A DNA stretch of 64,000 nt, from the NCBI RefSeq assembly GCF_000227135.1, contig NC_018263.1, positions 1,889,367 through 1,953,366 of the forward strand. The letters are read 5' to 3'. The notes beneath the pieces were generated by a model, which was given only the letters and a program-made list of their open reading frames with translations, was not told where the DNA came from and did no database searches. Origin of the DNA: Leishmania donovani (Eukaryota > Euglenozoa > Kinetoplastea > Trypanosomatida > Trypanosomatidae). The position numbers and the translations under genes are program-made. Below, in pieces: positions 1 to 9,309 of this stretch (positions within the stretch are counted from its first letter, which is position 1; each line of letters begins with the position of its first letter).

Positions 1-790
1 CGACGACCACTCCGTAAAGTGCTGGGATCTCGAGCGCAACGAAGTGGTGCGCGAGTTCTTTGGACACAAGAGCGCAGTGCACTGCGTTGCAGCTCATCCA
101 TCATTGGATGTGGTCATTAGTGGCGGCCGCGACAAGACGGTGCGCGTCTTTGACCTGCGCTCGCGGGCCGTCGTGCACACGATGTTGGGACACACGGACA
201 GCGTGATGTCGCTGGTGGTGCAGCAGGAGGAGCCTCAGGTGATCTCCGGTGGTAGCGACGGGTTCATCTACCTATGGGATTTGGCGTCTGGCAAACCGCT
301 TCAGCGGCTCACGCGTCACAAGAAGCCGGTACGTGGACTGGCCTTCACCGCCGCCGGCGACGCGCTCGTGTCGTGTGGTGCCGACGAGGTGCGTGTATGG
401 AAGCTGCCATCAGGCCACTTTGTCACGAACGCCAGCACGCGCGTCCTTGATGGCCACAAAAGCAGGCCTGCTACAAGCGCATCCGCCGGTGGCGCTGACG
501 AGGTGGGGGAGTACTCGTACCGGTGGAGCTGCTGTGCAGTGAGCCCACGCAATGTCTTGGCAGTCGGCAGTCAAGATGGCGAGTTGGCGTTTTATGATTG
601 GAACATTCCGCAACCGAGGCGGGTGGCGGGGCGGCACTACGCGCCGTATCAGTGGGCGAAAACAAAGTCGCTGCCAGGGACGCTGCATGGTGAGGGCGGC
701 ATCAATGCCCTCACCTACGACGTCTCGGGCACTCGCCTCATCACGGCAGAGAGCGACAAGAGCGTGAAGATATGGCGGATGCGCGACTAA
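1..790 (+). CDS. PRP46: PLRG1/PRP46-type WD40 spliceosomal protein, 5'-truncated by the window edge
   Basis: The open frame enters from the left edge (codons from base 2) and ends at a TAA, so the true start lies outside the window. The visible ~262 residues are the C-terminal WD40 blades of a beta-propeller. I see repeated GH...WD-type units: VKCWDLE near the edge, then GHKSAVHCVAAHP, VRVFDLR, GHTDSV, IYLWDL, HKKPVRGL, VRVWKL and a final VKIWRMRD. The order and spacing closely follow human PLRG1 / yeast Prp46, including the blade ending in WDLASGK followed by HKK-VR, and the final LTAESDKSVKIW blade. That family is a core subunit of the Prp19/NTC complex that activates the spliceosome in the nucleus. 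In trypanosomatids this would mainly serve trans-splicing. A poorly conserved Ser/Ala-rich insert (about residues 145-165 of the visible part) interrupts one blade. Assignment to the subfamily is by remembered similarity, not by search. Confidence 0.8.
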   Translation, partial: DDHSVKCWDLERNEVVREFFGHKSAVHCVAAHPSLDVVISGGRDKTVRVFDLRSRAVVHTMLGHTDSVMSLVVQQEEPQVISGGSDGFIYLWDLASGKPLQRLTRHKKPVRGLAFTAAGDALVSCGADEVRVWKLPSGHFVTNASTRVLDGHKSRPATSASAGGADEVGEYSYRWSCCAVSPRNVLAVGSQDGELAFYDWNIPQPRRVAGRHYAPYQWAKTKSLPGTLHGEGGINALTYDVSGTRLITAESDKSVKIWRMRD

Positions 791-1477
791 AATGAGACAC
801 CATGTGCGTGCGCGCGCGCGCATGCGTCTGTGAAGCTGTTGTCCATCTGCGCTTCTGTTTGTTGCCTGTGCAAACGCGGGCAGTGCCATGGTGCCAGCTC
901 CGGAAGCGAAAAGTCGTGCTGATCGTAGTAGGTCGTCTCTTAACAGCAGAGGCGACTCCCAGGCTTCTCCTCTCCCACACAAAACGCACACAAGTGCGAA
1001 ACAATACCAAAAGACGTGCGTCAGCTCCAAAAAGATGGCGCGGAAGGAAGGTAGCTTCTTGCGTTGTTGTTGATCACCCTCTACAGCAGCGCCGTCGTTC
1101 GCGAGCCTCTGCGGGAGTGATGGCGCCCCTTGTGTTGGACGACGCGAGAGAAAACAAAACGGGAGAGGTGACACTACCTTCCTGTGCCTGCACACATGCG
1201 TGCTAGTGCCATGTTCTTGTCGGAGGAGGGGGGGCCGCATCCTCCTCGTATGTGGGTGCTCTTCTTCTCACACTCCAACCCCCTTTTTCCCCCTCTCCGA
1301 CTCTATACATATGTCTGTGCTTGTGGGCTATTTTGTTTCCCCGCGCCGTCTCTGTGATTCTTGTGCCTCCCGAGTCCGGTCTCGGCCTGTGAAAAATCAA
1401 AACGACACGGGAAAGCCAGAGACACTTTCGGTCTGCTTTTTCTTCTCTTGTCGCCTTATCGTCCTTCCGAGCTTCAG
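791..1477. other. Intergenic spacer
   Basis: This stretch has no convincing reading frame. It carries an alternating GT/GC run just after the upstream stop (about 801-825) and a strong polypyrimidine tract at about 1259-1305. Further pyrimidine-rich sequence runs up to the next ATG, as expected for a combined polyadenylation and trans-splice acceptor region. Confidence 0.7.
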
Positions 1478-2896
1478 ATGACGTCAGGCTACTGTAGCTA
1501 CGCCAGTGCTTCAGGCAGCGGTCATGAACGTGTCACGCGCATTCTCGTCGTTGGCGAGGCAAGCGTCGGCAAGACGCTGCTCATCCGGCGCCTGTGCGAC
1601 CACATTTTCGGCGACACTTCCATTACGAGCACCGATGAAGTGTCAGCCCCCGAGAGCCCATATCAATCACAGAGTGCAGTGGCCGATGACGACCTCGGCC
1701 CCAAGTGGGGGCCGACGGTGGGGATTGCTGTGGATGCTCTGAAGCGTACCACGACGGTGCTTGACGATACCGTCACCATCCCGAATGTAGCCATGTCTAC
1801 ACCGTACGATACAGCCGCTATGACGAGGTACACGGCGCCGCCGTCCAACTTCCACTCTGGCGAGAACGGCAACTACCCAAGCTGCTCTGTCTACGGCACC
1901 CCCTGCTCGACCAGCGGCTACGGAGGATCAAACAGCGTGCTCCAGTATCGGGGGCAGGGCTTCGTCGGCTCGAACACCTCCTTCGCCCTGCCGCATCTGG
2001 TGGCCAGCGCCTCGCCTCCGCGTCGGCAAACCGTGCTGCAGACCGTCGAGTTTCATGAACTAGGCGGCACCCACGGCTATCGCGATGTCGCTCGGATGCT
2101 TCTGCGCAACATCCATTATGATGGGGTCATGTTTGTGTACCATCGCCGCAGTCTTACCAGCACGCTGTACCTCAAAGAGTGGTACCGCTGGATACGCAGC
2201 GTCCTCTCCGCCAGCCCGGACATAGGCAGCGATTACGGCGCCGAGGCCAACAAGCCGGCGAAGTCCTCGAAAACGATGCCGCGGTTTATGTTAGTGGGCA
2301 CCCAACTACCCGGTGACGAGCTTCCCGCTGCCGCGGCTGGGCTCGCGAAGACCACCGCGGAGACACTGCACATGGCCTGCGGCGCCATCTCTGACGAGAC
2401 CCTGTTGGATGGAAACTTGGAGGTGAAGTTGCGCGCTCTGCAGTCCCCGCAAACACTGACACAGCGCCGTGGCGTGCGGCATGCACTGGGCAAGGTGCTC
2501 CGTAGACTAGCGTGGCCGTACCACGTGTGGTGGTGCGTGTCGCACCCGTTTTTCCTCCTGTCGAAGCAGTATCAGGAAGAGCTCGGGCCGCGCAGCCGGC
2601 TCGGCGCTTGTGGCTCACGCGTCGTTGAGCGATTTGTGTGGCTGCTTTACCAGGCCGAGCAGGCACTAATGTACGTGATGGCGGTCATTTTGTTCGGCCC
2701 CTACCAGGAAGCTGTGGTTCTTGGTCATTCACGCTTGAAGCAGACTCTGGAGGAGATGCTGAAGGATGAGCTGTGTGTATCGCAGGCGCACGTGTGTCGC
2801 CTGGACAGCAACATGTCCCTGCAGTCTTCTTTGGACGATGTGGTTGCCTTCTTTGACATTCTCCTCCGCCAAGATGCACCGGACGAGGGACGCTGA
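1478..2896 (+). CDS. RABL3-like divergent Ras-superfamily GTPase
   Basis: This is a 472-residue protein. The start chosen is the first ATG in the frame; the frame opens further upstream but holds no earlier ATG and the sequence there is pyrimidine-rich spacer. Near the N-terminus is a canonical P-loop, GEASVGKT (residues 26-33). After it comes a long Ser/Pro/Tyr-rich insertion (about 45-185) that contains a WGPTVGI switch-I-like segment. A switch-II-like FHELGGTHGYRD follows, with Glu in place of the usual Asp of DxxG. The base-recognition loop is FMLVGTQLPGDE rather than NKxD. This pattern, DxGG with an L/VVGTxL loop, is typical of Rab-like protein 3 and related non-prenylated GTPases. There is no C-terminal Cys motif for prenylation, and a ~190-residue C-terminal extension has no domain I recognise. 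Nucleotide binding is likely; hydrolysis and cellular role are unknown. Confidence 0.65.
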   Translation: MTSGYCSYASASGSGHERVTRILVVGEASVGKTLLIRRLCDHIFGDTSITSTDEVSAPESPYQSQSAVADDDLGPKWGPTVGIAVDALKRTTTVLDDTVTIPNVAMSTPYDTAAMTRYTAPPSNFHSGENGNYPSCSVYGTPCSTSGYGGSNSVLQYRGQGFVGSNTSFALPHLVASASPPRRQTVLQTVEFHELGGTHGYRDVARMLLRNIHYDGVMFVYHRRSLTSTLYLKEWYRWIRSVLSASPDIGSDYGAEANKPAKSSKTMPRFMLVGTQLPGDELPAAAAGLAKTTAETLHMACGAISDETLLDGNLEVKLRALQSPQTLTQRRGVRHALGKVLRRLAWPYHVWWCVSHPFFLLSKQYQEELGPRSRLGACGSRVVERFVWLLYQAEQALMYVMAVILFGPYQEAVVLGHSRLKQTLEEMLKDELCVSQAHVCRLDSNMSLQSSLDDVVAFFDILLRQDAPDEGR

Positions 2897-5682
2897 GACG
2901 CATGAAAATGATCAGTGTTGTTTTTATTCTCGTCCGCTGTGGACGTTTCGAGGGGAGGGGTGCCACCCATCCTTGCTCTAACTTGTCTCTCTCCTCACTT
3001 CTCTCTCATTGTGCATCCTAGGTGTTTATATGCTCGCTGTCGATCCTTTCCGCTTTTCTTTGCTATCTTCTTGGCCACTCTCTTGACCCCCCCCTCCACC
3101 ACCACCACCACTCGCTACTTGCTTCTCCCTCCTCCCACCCTCTCAGTTCCTCTTCTGTGGCGCTGACAGATACGTTCATGCGCGTCTGTGTGAGTGCGCA
3201 GTTGTGCGCTTATTTCCGGGCGCATCATTTCACACTGCGTTTTCTTTTCATTTCGGCTTATCTTATTTTCTTTTATGTTCGTTCTCTCCATCCGAATCAC
3301 CCACACATAGGCACGCGCTCCTTCTGCCGCTGTGCGCGTCTTGGCCCGTGCCTCAGAATGTGAGCCTGAGCGTGTGTGTCTTTGCGTTTGTGTGTCTGTC
3401 TGTCTCTGTGTGTGTGTGTATGTGTGAAGTGGGGGGGGGGGGAGGTGGCTGTGTATATCCCGGTCGGCAAATCCGCTTCATAACTTCCGCGTCGCTGCCT
3501 TCGTGCTCTTGCGCGATTTATGTTTTTTTATGTTGCAGCTGTTTTGTTCCAAGTCGCTTTTTCTGCTCCCCCTCTCCCTGAGTGCCCAGGCATCACGCTA
3601 AGGGAAGGGGAGGGGCCGGTGTACGATGAGGCGAGAAAGACAAGGACATAGTGCGTCCGCTGCCACAGCGGCGATTTTGCAGCATATGAACTAGAACTGC
3701 ATGAAGACAAACTTTTAAGAGAGGCATGTCGAGTTCGGTGATTTCGATCCATGACCCCTTTCTCAGAAATGGGAAAAGACGCAACGGCGTTGTCCCCTCC
3801 ACCCCACCGCCCCTTCCTCTCTCACACAGACATCCAGAGGAGAGTTTCCCTGGGCGTCAAATCGCTCTTTCCTTTTCGCGTGTGCATGTGTGTGTGTGTG
3901 TGTGTGTGTGTAGGTCTGTGGCACGGCTGCTCTGACGTGTAAACTGGTACGTTGCTCATTTTGAGGAGCAGAAGGCGGCATGTGTGGCGGCACGCCTCAA
4001 ATTTGGCGTCGATGCAATGATGCGTGTGCTTCTCAGAACGGAGGTCACTCTGCGTGTCAACAGAGAGAGGGGCACGGCGTGGCGTGCGCCAGCGCCTCCT
4101 TCACTCCTTCCAAAATGATAGAAACACGCGCACATGTCTCTCTTCGCGTCGTTTGCATGCATGCTTCCCGCTTCTACTGCTCCTGCGTCTTGCTTTCTTT
4201 TCTGTTCATACCTGTCGCCGCGCCGCCCACCCACACACACGTCATCGTCTTACACAACTTACTCCTCTGGTGTGTTCAGTGTGTCGCTCCGGTCTCCAAG
4301 CTGTTGCCCAGTACGTAATTTTACGCTATCACTCTGAGGTCAAGCGCTTGTGGGAGTGCAGACGTGTGCACCCCGCGGGGGGCAATAAAGTGAGCCCCGT
4401 CGAAAGGCCGCTCGCATGTGGGTCTCTGTTGCCTGCGTTTACGGTGGCCCACATCTTTTTTTCTTCAGCGACTCGAGTGCAACTTCCGTCTTGCGCGGCA
4501 GTCGACTTGGTCGGGCGAGTAGGAAGTGACGAGTTCTGTGCCTAAGTGGGCTGCAAGCGCGCTCTGACCATCCCTGCGCTCTCTCGTCGCCCTACCTGTT
4601 TCTCGTTCCACTCCCTCATTTTATTTCACCAGTACATATTTATATATATATACATCTGTTGAACCTGCTTGCTTGATTGGCACTGTTGTTGCCGACGTGG
4701 GGGAGGAGTCCCACGTGGTAAGACCAAAACGAGAAGCGTACAAGCGTACAGACATTTACACACAAAGTGGCTCACACTCCACCCCACCGCGTGTCTTTCG
4801 TATGAGGTGAGGCGCCTCTCTTAGATTTTCTCCTCTTTCTTTCCTTGTTGGTTCCCGTGCAAGTGTGTGGATGAGGGGGGGAAGGTGGCACTGAAATTAG
4901 CAGAGATATAGGCACGCACATTCCACACTGATTAGCAGTTGTTTATACATCTATATATAGATTGTCTCCTCGCATGTGCGTGCCTGCGTTGTCTGCGTGG
5001 GATCAAGTCACAGTTTTGGCTTTTAGTGCAGTGGCGGGGAGCGCCCTCTCCCCCCCCCTATTTCCTCTCGCCCGTCATTTTTTTTTTCGTGTTCAGTTGT
5101 GCGTTTCTGTTCCACAGCCCACTGCGCAACTCATCTTGTCCTCTTCCTTGCCCTTTTTTTTATTCCGGCTTTGCAGCTTTTTGTCATATTCCGCTGTCCC
5201 GCTTGCTCTCTCCCGTCCCCTTCTTCCTCCTTTCCCGTCGGCCAGCATTCCGCAAAAACGGGACCCATTGTGTGTTTGTTTCTTCGCTCCTACTGCACAC
5301 TCCCCCCTCCGCTCCCTGACTCTTTCCGTTGCAGTTGCCCTCGTGGCACACAGCTCCACGTAACCCACTTGAGAAGATACACCTTTCTCTCGGTCAAACG
5401 CATAGAATCAGCGTGTTCTTGCTCTCTTGCTTTTCGTTGTCGGGCTCCTCTCTCTTTTCTGTGCAGCTGTAGTCTTCATACACACACACACACACACATA
5501 CAGACCCCCCCTCCACCGTAGGTCCTTCAGTGCACCTCTGCGCACCAGTGAGACGAGCAGAAATCTGCACGAACAAGAAACAAAAATACGCCAGCCCAAA
5601 GAAAACACTTGAAGTGGTACGAGGACACATAACGATCATCGAAATCCTCGCAAGCAACGAAAACGGAAACTTGGCCGCGGCA
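2897..5682. other. Long intergenic spacer with microsatellites
   Basis: I see no gene here. The stretch is dominated by C/T-rich sequence on the + strand, with several simple repeats: a G12 run at 3431-3442, (TG)n at 3887-3911, a short TA run near 4638-4651 and (AC)n at 5480-5498. The frames that stay open are products of low-complexity pyrimidine tracts. The last part (about 5040-5520) is pyrimidine-rich with CAG/TAG sites suitable as splice acceptors for the next gene. Confidence 0.7.
3887..3911. repeat. (TG)n microsatellite
   Basis: A perfect TG dinucleotide run of about 12 units lies in the spacer. Confidence 0.9.
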
Positions 5683-8600
5683 ATGGACTCAGATCTGAGT
5701 AAAACCTTTGGGTCCGTGCGATCAGCGCACGCATACGATCAACGTGTCAGCAGCACCCGCCAGGCGTCCTCCTCCTTCGTCAACATAAATCAGAAGCGAT
5801 CGTGGCGCCCCACATCGTCGCTGTTCCAACCCATTCTGGATTACATGAGCTCCGCCCCATTTGCGCTGGCGGCCGCCAATCCGTTTCTGCGCCTATTCGT
5901 GGAGCGCAACGCGGAGGGCGGCGGCTTTTCAATGCGTGACTACCAGGTCACCCCGATCCTGCTGGGGCAGAGCAGATGCGGGTGCGACAGCGCCGGCGGG
6001 GCAGACGCGCTCACTCGAGAAGGCATCACCCCCATAGTGAATGGAGGTTTGTTTTGGGGCTGTGACGCGCTGGGCGACAGTCCAGCGGCTGCATACAGCG
6101 GTGCCTGTCTGGGCACGAGCGGCTTGGTCGTCGAGGAGGACGGCGTTATGGAAGCCTGGTGCGGCAAGCCATGTGATGACGAGAAAATCCATGACGACGA
6201 CAGTGGGCCACGATCCGGTGCGAGCGCTAGAGTGCCGCGTGTAATTCCACTCTACATCAGTGGCGTCGACGCACCGCAAGGTCTGAGTCCGCTGTCGAAC
6301 CACTGCTACCCGTATGTCGGCGTGAACCGCGTTGCTCCGTCCACGACGCAGGCCGTCAGCCTCTCACTCAAGTCGAGCTCTGCCGCTGCGGCTGACATGC
6401 GCGACCGCATGTGCCTTTGGGAGTGTGGGCGAAGCACGGCGCTCGAGATGTCCCTCTGCGTGTGCATCACCTGCAAGTCCGGCGCGGCCCTTCACCTTCT
6501 GACTCTTGGCGCGTGGTGGCTTTCGCGCTACTACGGCGTCTCGCTGCGACTTCACCACGTGCACTCGGCGCAGCTGGCGGCTTTTAAAGCTGCGCAACGC
6601 GCCCTCTCTCCGAAAGAAATCCAATTGGAGAACTGCGTCATCTCCGAGGACCTGCTGCAGTGTATATCGACGTGCTCCGACCTCTTGTCGCTTTCCATCA
6701 TCTCCTGCTCGGCGTCGCAGCAGGTGACGCTGCGGTGCATCGATTCCATTTTGCGCAAGGGAAACGAGATGCGGCCGGTTGACTTCTCTGATGCACACGG
6801 TACGACGTTGAACGGTTACGCGAGTGGAGGGATGGGCAGACACGACATGCGCCAAGGTTTCCGCAGGTCACGCAATAATAATAATGGGCTCTCGGCAAAC
6901 AACGCGCCAACCGACCCCGGCCGTGAAGTGACGAACTGGTACCTCTCCGGCGTCCGTTCTCTCGGCTCGTTGAAGCAGCTGCGCTGCCTGCACATTCTTC
7001 ACACCCCGCTGCACGAGACCTTTCTGCAGGCACTCACCACGTGCTCTTCTCTCGAGTGCATCATACTGCATCGCTGCCGCGGTGTCCGCTCTCTGGAACC
7101 GTTACGGCGGCTGGAGCATCTCCAGTCGCTGAGCCTTCACGGCCTCTCCGTCACGGACACGGACCTCCTGTCGCTCACCGGCTGCACGCAGCTGCGGCAG
7201 CTCGTGCTGGACGAGTGCCGGCAGATCACGGACCTCAGCTTCCTCGCAAACCTTCGCGGCACGCTGGAGCGCCTGTTGATGCCACGGACGTTGCTGTCCA
7301 ACGCCAACATGCACCACATCGGGCTGTGTGACAAGCTTGTCGAGCTGCACCTGCAATCACTCCGTCAGCTCACGGACATTGGCGTGTTGAAGGATCTGAC
7401 AGCGCTTCGCGTGCTGAACCTGAGCGACAACCTCGTAACCGACGAGGGCTGCAGTGCGCTACACTGCATGCCAAGCCTGCAGCGGCTTAACCTGGCATCC
7501 TGTCGCTGCATTACGTCTCTGGCGGCGGCTTTCACTGCGTCGGGGCGCTGCATGCATCGCCTTTTGTCGCTCGACGTGTCACACACAAACATCAGCGATG
7601 CTGGTGTGCTGTGTGTGCAGGAGTGCACTGATTTGCGATACCTAAACCTGTGTGGCTGCAGTGAGCTGAGGCGGCTGTCTTGGCTGCAGAAAATGAGCTC
7701 GCTGCGGTGGCTGAACCTTGGTGGAACTCGCGTCACGGACGAGGAGACGAAGCGCTACCTGCCGTGCACGCGCAACCTGCGCTTCTTAAGCCTGAGCGGC
7801 TGCTCCAGTGTGCGGTCGCTCTTCTTTGCCGTCAAGCTGCCTCAGCTGGAGTACTTGAACCTCGAGTCGACAAGTGTGGCAGACAGTGAACTCGCGTGCC
7901 TGTGCCACTGTCGCAAGTTGCGCTACCTATCTCTGGAGTCTTGTGTCGACATCCGCGACGTGTCGCCGCTGTGCGCACTGCCGGCGCTCTTGGAACTCAA
8001 CATTTCGCTGACGGCTGTAGGTGCCTCGACTGGCGGCGCGCTGAGCACAACGTCTGGCGGCAGCGATGGCCGGAGCACCCCGCACGGGTCGTCCACACTT
8101 ATTTCCTCGACATCGAGCGCTGCGTCGGCAAGGTCTACCTCGCCACTGTCCTCAATCAGCTCCGCGTCACCTGTGTCACCGAGCATTGGCGCGAGCCGAT
8201 TCCCTGTCGTGCAGGTGCTGCACTTGAACGGATGCAGTCGAATGACTCGACTGGAAGAGCTGTCGAGGTGCTATCCGCAACTGCGCGTGCTCTACGCCGA
8301 TCGCATCTCTGTAATGCCACCACGTGGTGTTGGTATCGGCTTCACTGGGATGGATGAGCGCCGGCGTCTTGGCACGACGCCGCGGCATCGGGGACTGCTG
8401 CAGCACACGCACAGCGTGAGCGTAAGCACTGACGAGCCAAATAGCGAGGGTCCACCGGGTGCCAACAAGTCGGTGGCGCACATTCATCAAGCTCTGCAGC
8501 AGTACCTGCCGCAGCCACCGGCTGGACCGCGACCACGCACCCCGCACGCGGTAGCGTTCCGCCACCATTCCTATCACCGCGTGAGTTCGTGTGGAAACGA

Positions 8601-9309
8601 GCCGCGGACAAGGAGCCGAACAGTGTCCCTGCGCTTTCCAGGTGAGGCGGCTCGCGTACTCCGGCTGGCGCTCCGACGCAGCTCTGTCACCGACGCGATG
8701 CTGGAGCAGCTGTGTGTCACATTTGCCTGCGTCTCCTGTCTTGACTTGACAAGGTGCACGGAGGTGCAGTGCCTCTCAGGCTTGGAGAACCTTTATGCGC
8801 TCAGGGAGTTGACGCTGACACAGTCCTCCGTCGACAACGATGGCGTGCGTGTCGTTAGCGCTTGCGAGACACTCGAAGTGCTGCGTCTCACCGAGTGTCG
8901 CGGTGTTTCGGACGTGAATAGTCTCGGCGGCCTGCGCAAGTTGCGCGTGTTGTGTGTGGCGCGGACTCAGGTGACCAACCAAGGGCTGGAAGGCATTGGA
9001 CAGTGCCTCGCGCTGCAGTACCTAAATTGTGCAGAGTGCCGCTATTTGTCTGATGTCAACGCGCTCAGCTCTCTGAAGCACCTGATCGAGCTGCATCTCG
9101 AGCGCACCGACGTCGTTGACGCTGGAATTTGTGGAGTGATGCGATGCTCGGCGCTGCAGCGAGTCTACTTCACGCGGTGCCAGCGGCTCACCACAATGGG
9201 CGATGTTCGAACGCTTTGGCCACAGCTGGAGGTCCTTGACGTCTACGGCACATCGATCCCGACGCGTGTAGCTGGTCAAGGGCAGCAGTTTGCCTGCGCT
9301 GTCATTTAG
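5683..9309 (+). CDS. Large leucine-rich-repeat protein (cysteine-containing LRR type)
   Basis: This is a 1208-residue protein. The start is the first ATG of the frame, immediately before the conserved-looking MDSDLSKTF; upstream in-frame sequence lacks ATG. Residues 1-300 have no domain I recognise. From about 315 there are many LRRs of the FBXL/AMN1-like cysteine-containing class, with units such as LSLHGLSVTD, LVLDECRQITDLSFL, LNLSDNLVTDEG and LNLCGCSELRRL. The LRRs form blocks at roughly 315-350, 423-773, 843-870 and 988-1190. They are interrupted by a loop with an Asn tract (about 390), a Ser/Thr-rich stretch (about 785-840) and a basic, Pro/His-rich linker (about 880-985). No F-box, signal peptide or membrane segment is visible. 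Trypanosomatids have many such LRR proteins, generally presumed to be protein-interaction scaffolds. A specific partner cannot be inferred. Confidence 0.85.
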   Translation: MDSDLSKTFGSVRSAHAYDQRVSSTRQASSSFVNINQKRSWRPTSSLFQPILDYMSSAPFALAAANPFLRLFVERNAEGGGFSMRDYQVTPILLGQSRCGCDSAGGADALTREGITPIVNGGLFWGCDALGDSPAAAYSGACLGTSGLVVEEDGVMEAWCGKPCDDEKIHDDDSGPRSGASARVPRVIPLYISGVDAPQGLSPLSNHCYPYVGVNRVAPSTTQAVSLSLKSSSAAAADMRDRMCLWECGRSTALEMSLCVCITCKSGAALHLLTLGAWWLSRYYGVSLRLHHVHSAQLAAFKAAQRALSPKEIQLENCVISEDLLQCISTCSDLLSLSIISCSASQQVTLRCIDSILRKGNEMRPVDFSDAHGTTLNGYASGGMGRHDMRQGFRRSRNNNNGLSANNAPTDPGREVTNWYLSGVRSLGSLKQLRCLHILHTPLHETFLQALTTCSSLECIILHRCRGVRSLEPLRRLEHLQSLSLHGLSVTDTDLLSLTGCTQLRQLVLDECRQITDLSFLANLRGTLERLLMPRTLLSNANMHHIGLCDKLVELHLQSLRQLTDIGVLKDLTALRVLNLSDNLVTDEGCSALHCMPSLQRLNLASCRCITSLAAAFTASGRCMHRLLSLDVSHTNISDAGVLCVQECTDLRYLNLCGCSELRRLSWLQKMSSLRWLNLGGTRVTDEETKRYLPCTRNLRFLSLSGCSSVRSLFFAVKLPQLEYLNLESTSVADSELACLCHCRKLRYLSLESCVDIRDVSPLCALPALLELNISLTAVGASTGGALSTTSGGSDGRSTPHGSSTLISSTSSAASARSTSPLSSISSASPVSPSIGASRFPVVQVLHLNGCSRMTRLEELSRCYPQLRVLYADRISVMPPRGVGIGFTGMDERRRLGTTPRHRGLLQHTHSVSVSTDEPNSEGPPGANKSVAHIHQALQQYLPQPPAGPRPRTPHAVAFRHHSYHRVSSCGNEPRTRSRTVSLRFPGEAARVLRLALRRSSVTDAMLEQLCVTFACVSCLDLTRCTEVQCLSGLENLYALRELTLTQSSVDNDGVRVVSACETLEVLRLTECRGVSDVNSLGGLRKLRVLCVARTQVTNQGLEGIGQCLALQYLNCAECRYLSDVNALSSLKHLIELHLERTDVVDAGICGVMRCSALQRVYFTRCQRLTTMGDVRTLWPQLEVLDVYGTSIPTRVAGQGQQFACAVI

